A stretch of 64,000 nt of DNA from the NCBI GenBank assembly GCA_022072085.1, contig JAJVII010000050.1:51595-115594 (forward strand), given 5' to 3'. The notes beneath the pieces are model-generated. The model was not told where the DNA came from and ran no database searches. It worked only from the letters and a program-made list of their open reading frames with translations. This DNA comes from Phycisphaerae bacterium. Lineage in GTDB: Bacteria; Planctomycetota; Phycisphaerae; JAJVII01. The position numbers were made by a program, and so were the translations under genes. Positions 42,707-51,670 of the stretch are shown here, piece after piece (positions within the stretch are counted from its first letter, which is position 1; the number at the start of each line of letters is the position of its first letter).

Positions 42707-43851
42707 TGCGAGTTCTCCACTGGACGGACAACTACTGGCCTGTCTGGGGCGGCCTGGAAATCCTCACCGGTCGGGTGATTGGCGCCCTGCGCCCGCGCGG
42801 ATGGGAAGCGACTGTCGTCGCCGACCAGGCCCCCCTGCCGCCGCCGAGCACCGGGCGGCTGCCGCCGCGCGAGGTCCACGACGGCGTCACGATCCTGCGC
42901 TTCCCGTCGATCGACGCCCTGCGGTCGCGCGATCCGGCCCGGCTGATCGCGCTGCAGCGCGGCCTCGACCGGGCGCTGGCTGACTTCGATCCGCACCTGG
43001 TCCACATCCAGGGCGCCGGCCCGACGTCGCTGTTCTGCCTGCGGTCAGCTTCACTGCGCCGCTGCCCGCGTCTGTTGACGCTGCATCACTGCCTCGACTC
43101 GGCCTCCGTCGGCTCCGATTCGCTCCAGGCGAAGCTGCTGGCCGCCGCCACGTGGGTCACCGCCGTTTCCGGCCAGGTCCTCGAATCAGCCGTCGCCGTC
43201 GTGCCCGACATCGCCACCCGGTCCTCGGTCGTCTACAACGCGCTGGAAACGCCGGCCATGGACGACGCGCCGCCGCCGGCTGATCCGCGGATCATCTGCG
43301 TCGGTCGGCTGGTTCGCTACAAGGGGTATCATGTCGCGATCGACGCCTTCGCCCGCATATCCGCGCGTCACCCTCGGGCCCGGCTGCTGATCGTCGGCGA
43401 CGGCGACGAGCGGGCCGCGCTGGAGCAGCGAATCCGCGACGCCGGGCTCGGCGGCCGGGCGAGCCTTCACGGCTGGTCGCCGATGGAGCAGGTCTGGCCG
43501 CTGATCGCCGCCTCGACGTTCCTGGTTCAGCCGGCCCTGCCGCACGACCGCTGGCGTGAAGGCTTCGGGCTCAGCGTGCTGCAAGCCGCCCAGGCCGGTC
43601 GGCCGGCTGTGGCATCGCGGCTGGGCGGGCTGATCGAGGTCGTCCAGGACGGCGTGACCGGGCTGCTCGTGCCGCCGGACGACGCGACTGCCCTGGCTGG
43701 CGCCATGGACCGCCTGCTGAGCGATCCGGACCGGGCTGCCCGGATGGGACAGGCCGCCCGCCTGGCCGCCGGGCGCTTCAGTTGGTCCGGCATGGTGGAC
43801 CAGTACGACACCCTCTATCGCCGCGTTGCCAACGCCGGCCCGGGAGCATGA
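42706..43851 (+). CDS. GT4 glycosyltransferase, copy B
   Basis: The 381-residue protein starts MRVLHWTDNYWPVWGGLEIL, closely like copy A, and has DPHLVHIQGAGPTSLF, RIICVGRLVRYKGYHVAI-type segment and HDRWREGFGLSVLQAAQAG with the E-x7-E donor site. Many positions match copy A at a moderate level, so the duplication is old. The ATG overlaps the preceding TGA. It likely acts on the same glycan as copy A, adding a different sugar. Confidence 0.88.
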   Translation: MRVLHWTDNYWPVWGGLEILTGRVIGALRPRGWEATVVADQAPLPPPSTGRLPPREVHDGVTILRFPSIDALRSRDPARLIALQRGLDRALADFDPHLVHIQGAGPTSLFCLRSASLRRCPRLLTLHHCLDSASVGSDSLQAKLLAAATWVTAVSGQVLESAVAVVPDIATRSSVVYNALETPAMDDAPPPADPRIICVGRLVRYKGYHVAIDAFARISARHPRARLLIVGDGDERAALEQRIRDAGLGGRASLHGWSPMEQVWPLIAASTFLVQPALPHDRWREGFGLSVLQAAQAGRPAVASRLGGLIEVVQDGVTGLLVPPDDATALAGAMDRLLSDPDRAARMGQAARLAAGRFSWSGMVDQYDTLYRRVANAGPGA

Positions 43852-43924
43852 GGCCCGCCCATCCCCTGCCGCTTCGATCTCTCCTTGTCGCCCAGGCCTT
43901 GGCCGAGTACAAAGACCCCTGCCC

Positions 43925-45082
43925 ATGAACGAGCCGACGCCACATGCCGCCCGCGCCGCCGACCCGGGCACGCTGATCGCGCCTGCGGCCAGGCTGGACG
44001 CCGCCGCCGAGCGGTTCGCCGAACTGGCCGACGGCTTCAGCCGCGCCGTCGCCGCTTGCGCCCCGACCGAGGCCGACTACCTCATGGGCGGCAGTGTCGT
44101 CCGCGTGCGGGTCGCCGGCGAGGAACTGGCTGACGCCATCGAGGCATGCCTCGGCCATCTGCGCTGCGCGTCCGCGGTCGCCGCCGCCGGGCCGGCGTTT
44201 CGCATCGACGTCTGGGACGCCGCCGCGACGGGCGTCGCCGGACGGTTCATCTCCAGCGACGGCCCCGAGGGCGTCGAGGGCTGGTGCGCCGTGTCAGCCG
44301 ACGCCCGCCACGTCGCCCAGGAGCGATTTGGCGAGCTGTCGATCGCCGACCGCCGCAGCCGCCGCACTGTCGCGCGCATCAGTGACGCCCGCGCGATGAC
44401 CATCTACGAGCGGGCCCGCCCGCTCTACTACCCCCTCTGCCTGGCGATGTGGGAGATGGGCCACTGCGCGATCCACGCCGGCATGGTGGCGGCCGCGCCG
44501 CCCGGCGACGGCGGGCCTGCGCGCGGCTGCCTCGTCGCCGGCGCCAGCGGCAGCGGCAAGAGTTCGACCGTGCTCAGTTGCGTCGAGTTCGGCGACGCCG
44601 GTTTGCGATTCGTCAGCGACGATCACATCTGGCTTCAGGCGGCCGTTGGCGGCTTCGTCGGCCATGGTCTGTGGGGCAGCGTGAACCTGACCCCGCCGCA
44701 GGCGGCGCGGTTCGGCGAGTTGGCCAGGCGGGCCATCCCGCCGCGCCACCCAGCCGACGAGAAGAGCCTGCTGCTGCTGCGCGACTGCGCCCCGGGCCGC
44801 GTCGTCGGGTCGGCGCACATCGCGGCGATGGCCTTCCCGCAGGTCCGCGACATCGACGCTGCCCTGGCCGACCGCATCCCGGCGATGCAGGCGATGCTGG
44901 CCCTGGCGCCCAGCTCCATGCTCGGTGCGGCCTTCCTGAAGATGCCCGACCGCCCGCAACGGCGGCTGGGCCTGATCGGCGACCTAGTGGCGGTGGCGCC
45001 CGGCTATCGGCTGGGCGTCGGCCGCGACCGCCGCAGCATTGCCGACGCGGTGGCCCGTCTGCTGGCGGAGGGCATGCCGTGA
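43925..45082 (+). CDS. HprK-like kinase
   Basis: The 385-residue protein has a non-conserved N-terminal half and a C-terminal HPr kinase-like P-loop domain: HCAIHAGMVAA, Walker A GASGSGKSS at about residues 206-214, and GLRFVSDDHIWLQ as the Walker B region. HprK-related kinases of this kind occur with PqqD, nucleotidyltransferase and exosortase or peptide systems and do not act on HPr. It starts at ATG 43925; its TGA overlaps the GTG of the GT2 gene. Confidence 0.82.
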   Translation: MNEPTPHAARAADPGTLIAPAARLDAAAERFAELADGFSRAVAACAPTEADYLMGGSVVRVRVAGEELADAIEACLGHLRCASAVAAAGPAFRIDVWDAAATGVAGRFISSDGPEGVEGWCAVSADARHVAQERFGELSIADRRSRRTVARISDARAMTIYERARPLYYPLCLAMWEMGHCAIHAGMVAAAPPGDGGPARGCLVAGASGSGKSSTVLSCVEFGDAGLRFVSDDHIWLQAAVGGFVGHGLWGSVNLTPPQAARFGELARRAIPPRHPADEKSLLLLRDCAPGRVVGSAHIAAMAFPQVRDIDAALADRIPAMQAMLALAPSSMLGAAFLKMPDRPQRRLGLIGDLVAVAPGYRLGVGRDRRSIADAVARLLAEGMP

Positions 45083-45786
45083 GCGATCCCATGGTCAGTT
45101 GCATCATCCCCGTGTTCAACGGCCGGCAGTACCTGGCCGAGTGCCTCGATTCGATCTTCGCCCAGGCCCATCGCCCGCTGGAGGCGATCGTCGTGGACGA
45201 CGGCTCGACCGACGGCAGCGGGAACGCGGCGCGGGCGTATCCGCAGCCGGTTCGCGTGCTTACCCAGCCCAACGCCGGCGCGCCGGCGGCGCGGAACGCG
45301 GGCATCGCTGCCGCCAACGGACCGCTCATCGCCTTCCTGGACGCCGACGACCTCTGGACGTCCGACCGGCTGCGGGTGCAGATGGCGCGGATGGCCGCCC
45401 GACCGGAGCTGGGCTTCGTCGCCGGTCTGGCCCGCAACTTCTGGATCGAGGAACTGGGCGACGAGGCCCGCCGCCTGGCCGACTCCGCCCGCGCCGGCGT
45501 CGTGCCGGCCTACGTGACCGGAACGATGCTCGTCCGCCGCGAGGCGTTCGACCGCGTGGGCCTGTTCGACGCGAGCCTGCGCCACGGCGATTCGACCGAG
45601 TGGATCCTGCGGGCCCGCGAAGCGGGCGTCGCCGAGGAACTGGTCAACAAAGTCTGCCTGCTGCGCCGGATTCACCGGACCAACCTCAGCCGCGTGCAGC
45701 GGGCCGCCAGCCGCGACGAGTTCCTGGCTATCATCAAGCGAAACCTGGACCGCCGTCGTGGCGGCGGCGAAACGGAGAAGCGTTGA
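45079..45786 (+). CDS. GT2 glycosyltransferase
   Basis: The 235-residue protein begins at a GTG that overlaps the previous stop. It has the GT2 core: SCIIPVFNGRQYLAECLDSI, EAIVVDDGSTDGSG, QPNAGAPAARNAGIAAA and LIAFLDADDLWT (DxD). The C-terminal part RREAFDRVGLFDASLRHGDS is the acceptor-side region. It stops at TGA that overlaps the NTase ATG (TGATG). It completes the set of three glycosyltransferases in the operon. Confidence 0.9.
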   Translation: MSDPMVSCIIPVFNGRQYLAECLDSIFAQAHRPLEAIVVDDGSTDGSGNAARAYPQPVRVLTQPNAGAPAARNAGIAAANGPLIAFLDADDLWTSDRLRVQMARMAARPELGFVAGLARNFWIEELGDEARRLADSARAGVVPAYVTGTMLVRREAFDRVGLFDASLRHGDSTEWILRAREAGVAEELVNKVCLLRRIHRTNLSRVQRAASRDEFLAIIKRNLDRRRGGGETEKR

Positions 45787-46973
45787 TGGACGCCGCGCCG
45801 TTCGCCGCCGAGGTCCGCCGATCGATGTGGGCGATCCTGCCCGACGCCCGGCGGACGTTGCTGCTGCGGGCCGCGCTGTGCGAGCCGGAGTCGGCCCGGG
45901 CCGCTTGGGACCAGTGGGCCGCGGGCGCGGGCGGCCTGCGGCGGACCATCGCGGGAGATCACGGCTTGCGATCGCTGCTGCCGCTGCTCTCGGTCTCGCT
46001 GCGTCGGGCGGGCGTGACGCCGGCTGAGGGGCTGGGCGACGCGTTTGACGCGGCGGCTGTCCGCGAAGGGCTGCGGCGGCGGACGATCCTTCGGCTGACA
46101 GGCGACGCGGTCCGCGCGCTGGAGGGAATCGACGTGCTGCTGGCCGGCGACGTGGCGCTGGCCGAGACCGGCTGGCCTGACCCGTCGCTGCGGCACTGCG
46201 AGGGCGTCGAGCTGCGGCTGGCCAGGGGTGACATTTCACGGGCCGCCGACCTGCTGACGGCTGGCGGGCAGTGGCGGTCGGCGGGTCGTCCGCGGCGCGG
46301 TGCGGCGGCCGGGCTGACGCTGGCGCACGAGTCGGGCCTGCGGATGGGCCTGCACGACGCCCTGCTCACGACGCCGCACTACGCCGACACGCTGGCCGAC
46401 GTCCGCGGCCGCGCCGTCGAGCTCGACCTGGGCGGCGTCCGCGTCGCCGCCGTCTCGCCGGCCGACGGCCTGCTGGCCGCCGTCGGACACATGCTGGTGT
46501 GGGGCAACTGGCGATCGCTCAAGTCGGCGTGCGACGCGTTCATGCTCGCGCGGGGCTTGTCGGCCGGCACGTGGGCAGTGGTTGTCGAGTCTGCGAGGCG
46601 AAACAGCCTGGCCCCCGCGTTGGCCGGCGTGCTGAACTACCTGGCCGACGAACTGGGCGCAGCCGTGCCGGCTGAGGTGCGGGCGAAGCTGGCCGAGATC
46701 GGCATGGACCGCCGCGGCCGCGAGGCGATCCGGCTCGGCTCGGCCCGCGTGATCCGCCTGCGGGGCCCGGCGGCGCTGCGCGACGCGCCGGACGGCGGGG
46801 CGCGGGTGTTTGCCTGGCGATGTGCTCTGGCGCCGTGGCCGGGCCTGGTCCGGTGGGCCTACGGTGCGGCGGCGTGGCGGACGCCGCTTTTCTGGCTGCT
46901 GCCGCCGCTGAAGTTGGCGGCCCGGGCCCTGATCCGGCGTCGGCCCTCTGCATCGCCGCCCGAGCCGGGTTGA
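45786..46973 (+). CDS. NTP_transf_5-type uncharacterised nucleotidyltransferase
   Basis: The 395-residue protein has the size and layout of the NTP_transf_5 family: an N-terminal helical part (AEVRRSMWAILPDARRTLLL), a mid-part with ALEGIDVLLAGDVALAE in the position of the fold's catalytic GxD-like strand, ELDLGGVRVAAVSPADGLLAAVGHMLVWG and a hydrophobic C-terminus. Members sit in peptide-modification and polysaccharide operons, with unknown substrates. It ends the tight gene series (overlap TGATG). Confidence 0.65.
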   Translation: MDAAPFAAEVRRSMWAILPDARRTLLLRAALCEPESARAAWDQWAAGAGGLRRTIAGDHGLRSLLPLLSVSLRRAGVTPAEGLGDAFDAAAVREGLRRRTILRLTGDAVRALEGIDVLLAGDVALAETGWPDPSLRHCEGVELRLARGDISRAADLLTAGGQWRSAGRPRRGAAAGLTLAHESGLRMGLHDALLTTPHYADTLADVRGRAVELDLGGVRVAAVSPADGLLAAVGHMLVWGNWRSLKSACDAFMLARGLSAGTWAVVVESARRNSLAPALAGVLNYLADELGAAVPAEVRAKLAEIGMDRRGREAIRLGSARVIRLRGPAALRDAPDGGARVFAWRCALAPWPGLVRWAYGAAAWRTPLFWLLPPLKLAARALIRRRPSASPPEPG

Positions 46974-47095
46974 CCCGTGCCGCCCGCACGCCCATAATTC
47001 GGTAGAGCCTTCACCTGGAACATCACCACGCTGGCGGCCGGGACGACGGGCGTTCCCGGCGGGCGGTTGTTCCTATTGGACAGGGAGACGTGACG

Positions 47096-47548
47096 ATGTT
47101 CAATCCACTGAATCGCTTGGGCCGTCCGGCGGGGTTGGTCGCGCTGCTGGCTATGCTGTTGGGCGGCCTGGCGATGTTCGCCGGCTGCAACAAGAGCGAG
47201 TCGGAGAAGCCGATGGCCAAGCCCGCGACCCCGCCAGCCAACACGACAGCCCAGAAGCCATCGGGTACGACTTCCGAGACGCCGGCCAACCACATGGACC
47301 ACATGATGCCGAACGGCCCTACGACCCAGCCGGAGGCGACCGCCGGCAGCTACCCGCTGGACGTCTGCGTGGTTTCCGGCGACGAACTGGGCGGCGAGAT
47401 GGGCCCGCCGGTGATCTACCACTATCAGGGCCGCGAGGTCCGCTTCTGCTGCAAGAGCTGCATCCCGGAGTTCGAGAAGGACCCGGCGAAGTATCTCGCC
47501 AAGCTCGACGCCGCCGCCAAGGCGAAGACGCCCGATGGCATGCAGTGA
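47096..47548 (+). CDS. Lipoprotein with YHS-like metal-binding domain
   Basis: The 150-residue protein starts at ATG 47096 after GGGAG. It has a signal with a lipobox (GGLAMFAGC, lipidated Cys about residue 29), a threonine-proline linker with HMDHMM, and a C-terminal YHS/TRASH-type domain: LDVCVVSGDELGGEMGPP, YHYQGREVRFCCKSCIPEFE and DPAKYLAKL. Such domains bind copper or other heavy metals. It is in the same orientation as the operon above but 123 bases away. Confidence 0.82.
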   Translation: MFNPLNRLGRPAGLVALLAMLLGGLAMFAGCNKSESEKPMAKPATPPANTTAQKPSGTTSETPANHMDHMMPNGPTTQPEATAGSYPLDVCVVSGDELGGEMGPPVIYHYQGREVRFCCKSCIPEFEKDPAKYLAKLDAAAKAKTPDGMQ

Positions 47549-47616
47549 TCCGGACGCGCGGTATGGCGGCTGGCATTTGCTGACCGCCTATTGGAAACCG
47601 CAAGAGAAGTCTTCAT

Positions 47617-47731
47617 TAACCACAGAGACACAGAGGCACAGAGAGATCGAGGAGAGTACGGATATCGTTCTGATCCCTCATGTTTCGTCTTCATCTTCTC
47701 GGTGTCTCTGTGCCTCTGTGGTGAGTGTCTC
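47617..47731. repeat. CACAGAGGCACAGAGA inverted repeat
   Basis: ACCACAGAGACACAGAGGCA at 47619 is matched in inverted form by TGCCTCTGTGGTG at 47711. It is an intergenic hairpin of a kind widespread in environmental bacteria, here between convergent genes. Confidence 0.8.
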
Positions 47732-47768
47732 TTGTGCGCGCACCGTTGCGCAGCGTTCCGCGGCGAGA

Positions 47769-50711
47769 TCAGTTGGATTGCAGCGCGACCGTCTGCGTCG
47801 TGTGGTAGCCGAGTTTGACCGAGAGGATGCGGCCGTTGCCCGCGTCGCAGATATACAGCCGCCGGTCGGTGTCCACGCCGACGTATCCGGCGTGCATCAG
47901 CGCGACCTCGTCGCCGCCGATGGAGTGCGTCTGCGCCGGCCCGGCGACGGCGATCAGCGGCTGGCCGTCGTCCACGTTGCCGTATCGGCCGATGCGCGTG
48001 ACGAGGTTGCCGGCCGAGTCCAGGACGGCGACGTGGTAGCGCATCATCTCGGGCGCGAACGAGCGGGCGAGGAAATCGAGCTGGAACCGCGCGTGCCAGC
48101 AGACGCACGAGCCGCCCTGCCCGCCGTAGCCCACCCCGCCGTAGCCCCACTCGGCGCCCTTGGCCCAGCTCATGCCCACGGCGTACTTCGTGAAGTCGGC
48201 TGACCCGTCGGGCGTCTGCTCCTTCGGCAGCGGCACCGGGGCGCGGTCGGAGGCGCTGACGATCTTGGCCCCCTTGGGCGGGAACTTCATCAGCGTCTCG
48301 CTCTTCTCGTTGAAATAGGGCCGGCCGTCGAGCACGCGGTCGGCTGCCACCATCACGTAGAGGTTGTCGGCGGCGTCGATGCCGATCCCGTCGCCCCCGG
48401 GAAGCCCGGGCACGGCGTCCTCGTAGATCAGTCGGCCGTGCTTGTCCCAGACGTTCACGACCCACTGGCCTGCGCGGCCGGGGTATTGTTGCGGGGCATA
48501 GGGCTTGCCGCCTCCGCCGATGAGATACTTGTCCTTGCCGCCCTCCTCGCGGTCCTCCTTCTGGGTGCGGACGTAGCAGGTGACGGCCATGTTGCCGTTC
48601 GCGTTCACCCAGAGCCCCGCGTGGTGCCAGAAGACCGGCCGATGCCCCGGCAGCGCCAGGGCGCTGACGGCCGGCGAGCGTCGGCCCTCGCCGCCGGAGC
48701 TGAACCCGACCGCCTGCCGCTCCTCGCCGTAGTCCCAGGGAATCTCGCGCCACTTCTCGGCCGGGTCGAAGCGCATCACCTCGCCGTCGGTTCGCAGGTA
48801 GGCCAGCCCGTTGATGTCGAACGCGATGTCCTCGGCGTCGAACGGCAACTCGACGCGCCGCGGCGGGCGGCCTCGGCGGTCGGACGGGTCGAACTCCAGC
48901 AGTTCGTAGAAGCTCTTGCCGAAGTGCGTCATGTCCTCGGCGATGTAGAGGCGGTGGTTGCGTGGGTTGACGTAGAGCCGCTGGCGGCCGAACGGCGGGG
49001 GCTCGACGCGCCCGACGGCCTTGGCGGCGTCGGCGGCGAAGTCGCGGCTCGGCTTCCACTCGCTGTCCTCGCGGGCGAAGATTCGCACGCCCTGCTGGGC
49101 CCAGCCCGAGAGCTGCCGCGTCCCGCCGCCGGACCAGTTCATCTCGTCCACGCCGACGGTCGGACGACGCCCGACGACCCAGAGTCGGCTCGCGCCGCCC
49201 GGCTTGCCCTGCGCGCCGGCTGCCGCCCAGAAGTCCAGCGCGGTCTTGTAGACCTGTCCGCCGTTCTCGGTCCATCCGCCATTGCCGTTGGCGGCGACGA
49301 CGGGCAGCGACTGGGGCTTGGCGCCCGACGGCTTGTCGAACGTGCCCAGGTTGACCAGAGTCGTGGGCATGCGGCGCATGTCCATGCCCATCCGTTTCTG
49401 TATCTCCACGTCCGGGCCGATCGCCCCCCAACTGAACGCCCACACCTCGTCGGTCGCCGGGTCGATCTGGAGGTCCGCCGGCCAGGGCGTCGGCAGGCTC
49501 TTGAGAAACTTTCCGTCGGAGTCGAGCACCTGCACGCGGCTGTTGACGTGGTCGGCGACGTAGACGCGGCCCTTCGAGTCGCACGCGACGGCGAGCGGGG
49601 CGGTGAACTGGTTGTCGCCCTTGCCGTAGTCGCCGTGCTTGACGCTGCCGGCGAATAGCGTCGGGGCGTCGTTCTTTGCGTATTCCATCCGCAGTACACA
49701 GTGGAAGCAGTCGCCGTGCGTCGCCCAGTAGGCCGTCTTCCAGACGAAGCCGGTCATGTAGAGATACTTGCCGTCGGGGCTGAAGGCCATGCTTGTCGGA
49801 CCGACCCAGCGTTTGAGCCTGCCGACGTAAACCTCGAAGCCGGTGGGGGGGCCCTCCAGCGGCAGGCCGCCGCTGCCGCCGTCGGAGGCCAGCCGGTTCA
49901 GCTTCATGTAGGCCAGTGCGATCCGGCCGTTGCGGACGGCCATTGCGCTGGCGGCGTATCCGCCGTAGTGCCCGCCGGTGTCCTCGGGGGCGCCGCTGGA
50001 GCCGCTGCTCAGCAGCGTGGCCTGCGTGTAGCCGATTTTCAGCGGCAGCTCCTGGCCGTCCTGCACGAAGCGGTGCTTCTGGAGTCCGACCACGTCGTCG
50101 ATCTTCGCCGCCGGGAAGGGGTAGACGGTGCGCAGGTAGTTGCCGTCGTGGTCGAACAGCCGCAGGTAATCGACGCCCTGACCCTCGAACGCGTAGACGC
50201 CCTCGGGCGCCGCCGCCAGCAGCGGGGCGATGTTGCTGATCCGCTTGTACGGGCTCCAGAACAGCGTCCGCTCGAACCGCGGCGCCAGCCCCAGCGAGAC
50301 GCGCACGCGCAGGGGGGCCTTGTCCAGGTAGCGGCCCTGGTCGTCCTTGCCGTCCCAGACGATCGACTGGGCCAGCGAGTTCTTCACCAGCGGGGCCGGG
50401 GCGTTGGCGCCCAGCACGCCGCTGGCCAGGTGCCGCAGGATTTCCGGCTCGCCGTCGTCGCCGGCTTCGGGCGGCCGCTCGATGACGACCGTCACGTCGC
50501 AGAAGGCCTTGCTGGCGAAGCTGATCGTCGCTTTGTCGCCTTCCACGCGGACGGACGGGGCGGTGGTGAATTCGTAGACCTCCTGCCGCTTGACGCGAAA
50601 TTCCCGCGGCGGGGCCTGCCCGTCGTCGGCCAGAGCGGCTGCGACTGGCAGGACCGCGAAGGCCGCCAGGGCCGCGGCGATCCATGACAGACTGGCGCGC
50701 GATCGTCTCAT
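47769..50711 (-). CDS. Large secreted beta-propeller (NHL-type) protein
   Basis: The 980-residue protein has a signal peptide (LSWIAAALAAFAVLPVAAAL). A beta-sandwich-like segment (RQEVYEFTTAPSVRVEGDK) is followed by NHL/six-bladed propeller-type repeats, for example FTAPLAVACDSKGRVYVADH with RVQVLDSDGKFL, and GDGIGIDAADNLYVMV. Other parts have GTFDKPSGAKP and the CFHC pair. It is likely exported, binding or acting on carbohydrate or protein; no catalytic motif is recognised. Confidence 0.8.
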   Translation of the reverse strand: MRRSRASLSWIAAALAAFAVLPVAAALADDGQAPPREFRVKRQEVYEFTTAPSVRVEGDKATISFASKAFCDVTVVIERPPEAGDDGEPEILRHLASGVLGANAPAPLVKNSLAQSIVWDGKDDQGRYLDKAPLRVRVSLGLAPRFERTLFWSPYKRISNIAPLLAAAPEGVYAFEGQGVDYLRLFDHDGNYLRTVYPFPAAKIDDVVGLQKHRFVQDGQELPLKIGYTQATLLSSGSSGAPEDTGGHYGGYAASAMAVRNGRIALAYMKLNRLASDGGSGGLPLEGPPTGFEVYVGRLKRWVGPTSMAFSPDGKYLYMTGFVWKTAYWATHGDCFHCVLRMEYAKNDAPTLFAGSVKHGDYGKGDNQFTAPLAVACDSKGRVYVADHVNSRVQVLDSDGKFLKSLPTPWPADLQIDPATDEVWAFSWGAIGPDVEIQKRMGMDMRRMPTTLVNLGTFDKPSGAKPQSLPVVAANGNGGWTENGGQVYKTALDFWAAAGAQGKPGGASRLWVVGRRPTVGVDEMNWSGGGTRQLSGWAQQGVRIFAREDSEWKPSRDFAADAAKAVGRVEPPPFGRQRLYVNPRNHRLYIAEDMTHFGKSFYELLEFDPSDRRGRPPRRVELPFDAEDIAFDINGLAYLRTDGEVMRFDPAEKWREIPWDYGEERQAVGFSSGGEGRRSPAVSALALPGHRPVFWHHAGLWVNANGNMAVTCYVRTQKEDREEGGKDKYLIGGGGKPYAPQQYPGRAGQWVVNVWDKHGRLIYEDAVPGLPGGDGIGIDAADNLYVMVAADRVLDGRPYFNEKSETLMKFPPKGAKIVSASDRAPVPLPKEQTPDGSADFTKYAVGMSWAKGAEWGYGGVGYGGQGGSCVCWHARFQLDFLARSFAPEMMRYHVAVLDSAGNLVTRIGRYGNVDDGQPLIAVAGPAQTHSIGGDEVALMHAGYVGVDTDRRLYICDAGNGRILSVKLGYHTTQTVALQSN

Positions 50712-50890
50712 GGAACCTTACTGTAGCGCGTGCAAGGGATATTCTCGTCGGCGTGGGGGTTAAACCCCTCGACCGCCGGGCGGGTTCGGCCAATGTCGAC
50801 GGGCGGCGGCCCTTGCGCGTTGATCGGCAGGCGCGGCGGCGCTACAGTTGATGGCCTCGCATTCCGCGAGCGGCAAACGAGGGACAGGCC

Positions 50891-51574
50891 ATGAAGATGC
50901 TCATTCTCACGCTGCTGGTTTCCGCACTGTGCGCCGGCTTCTCGGCGTCGGCCGCCCGAGCCTATGACGCGTCCGCGGCTGCGCCCCAGGCGACGCCGCC
51001 GACGACCCAGCCGGACGCGACGGCTGCTGCGCCGACGACGCAACCCGACGTCATGGCCGCCGCCACGCAGCCTGACGCGTCCGGGCCGCTCGGCTTCACG
51101 ATGGAGGACATCCAGGGCCGGCCCGTGCCGCTGTCGAAATATCGCGGTCGGGTCGTGCTGATGGTCAACGTCGCCAGCCGATGCGGCTACACGCCGCAAT
51201 ACAAGGACCTCGAGGCCCTGCACGAGAAGTACGCCGACAAGGGGCTGGCGGTGCTGGGCTTCCCGGCCAACGAATTCGGCCGCCAGGAGCCCGGCACCAA
51301 CGAGCAGATCCTCCAGTTCTGCACCGACCGATACGACGTGAAGTTCGATATGTTCGCCAAGGTCGTCGTCAAGGGCGAGGGCATCTGCCCGCTCTACCGC
51401 CATCTGACCGAGAAGGCGACCGACCCCGAATTCGCCGGGCCCATCCGCTGGAACTTTACCAAGTTCCTGATCGGCCGAAACGGTCGGGTCGTCGCCCGCT
51501 TCGACTCCGGCGTCAAGCCCAGCGACCCCCGGGTCGTCGCGGCGATCGAGAAGGAACTGGCCGCCAAGCCCTGA
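50891..51574 (+). CDS. Glutathione peroxidase-like protein, exported
   Basis: The 227-residue protein has a signal peptide (LILTLLVSALCAGFSASAAR) and a low-complexity proline/threonine/alanine linker, then a GPx domain: VVLMVNVASRCGYTPQYKDL (peroxidatic Cys), GFPANEFGRQEPGTN (conserved Q) and WNFTKFLIGRNG (conserved W and N). It uses Cys, not selenocysteine. It probably reduces peroxides with thioredoxin-like partners, possibly the redoxin protein at 55056. Confidence 0.9.
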   Translation: MKMLILTLLVSALCAGFSASAARAYDASAAAPQATPPTTQPDATAAAPTTQPDVMAAATQPDASGPLGFTMEDIQGRPVPLSKYRGRVVLMVNVASRCGYTPQYKDLEALHEKYADKGLAVLGFPANEFGRQEPGTNEQILQFCTDRYDVKFDMFAKVVVKGEGICPLYRHLTEKATDPEFAGPIRWNFTKFLIGRNGRVVARFDSGVKPSDPRVVAAIEKELAAKP

Positions 51575-51670
51575 CGGGCGATCGCCGTCAGCGCATCGAG
51601 TTCATCCGCGCGGCGTTTCTGCCATCCGGTTGCGTTTCGCGCTGCCGGGCGGTAATCCTGCCATACGGCC

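Noticed and set aside
47425..50793. Long minus-strand frame of 1122 codons overlapping the beta-propeller gene
   Set aside because: It lies in another frame of the same strand and gives Arg/Pro-rich sequence without signal peptide or propeller motifs. The 980-residue frame has these features.
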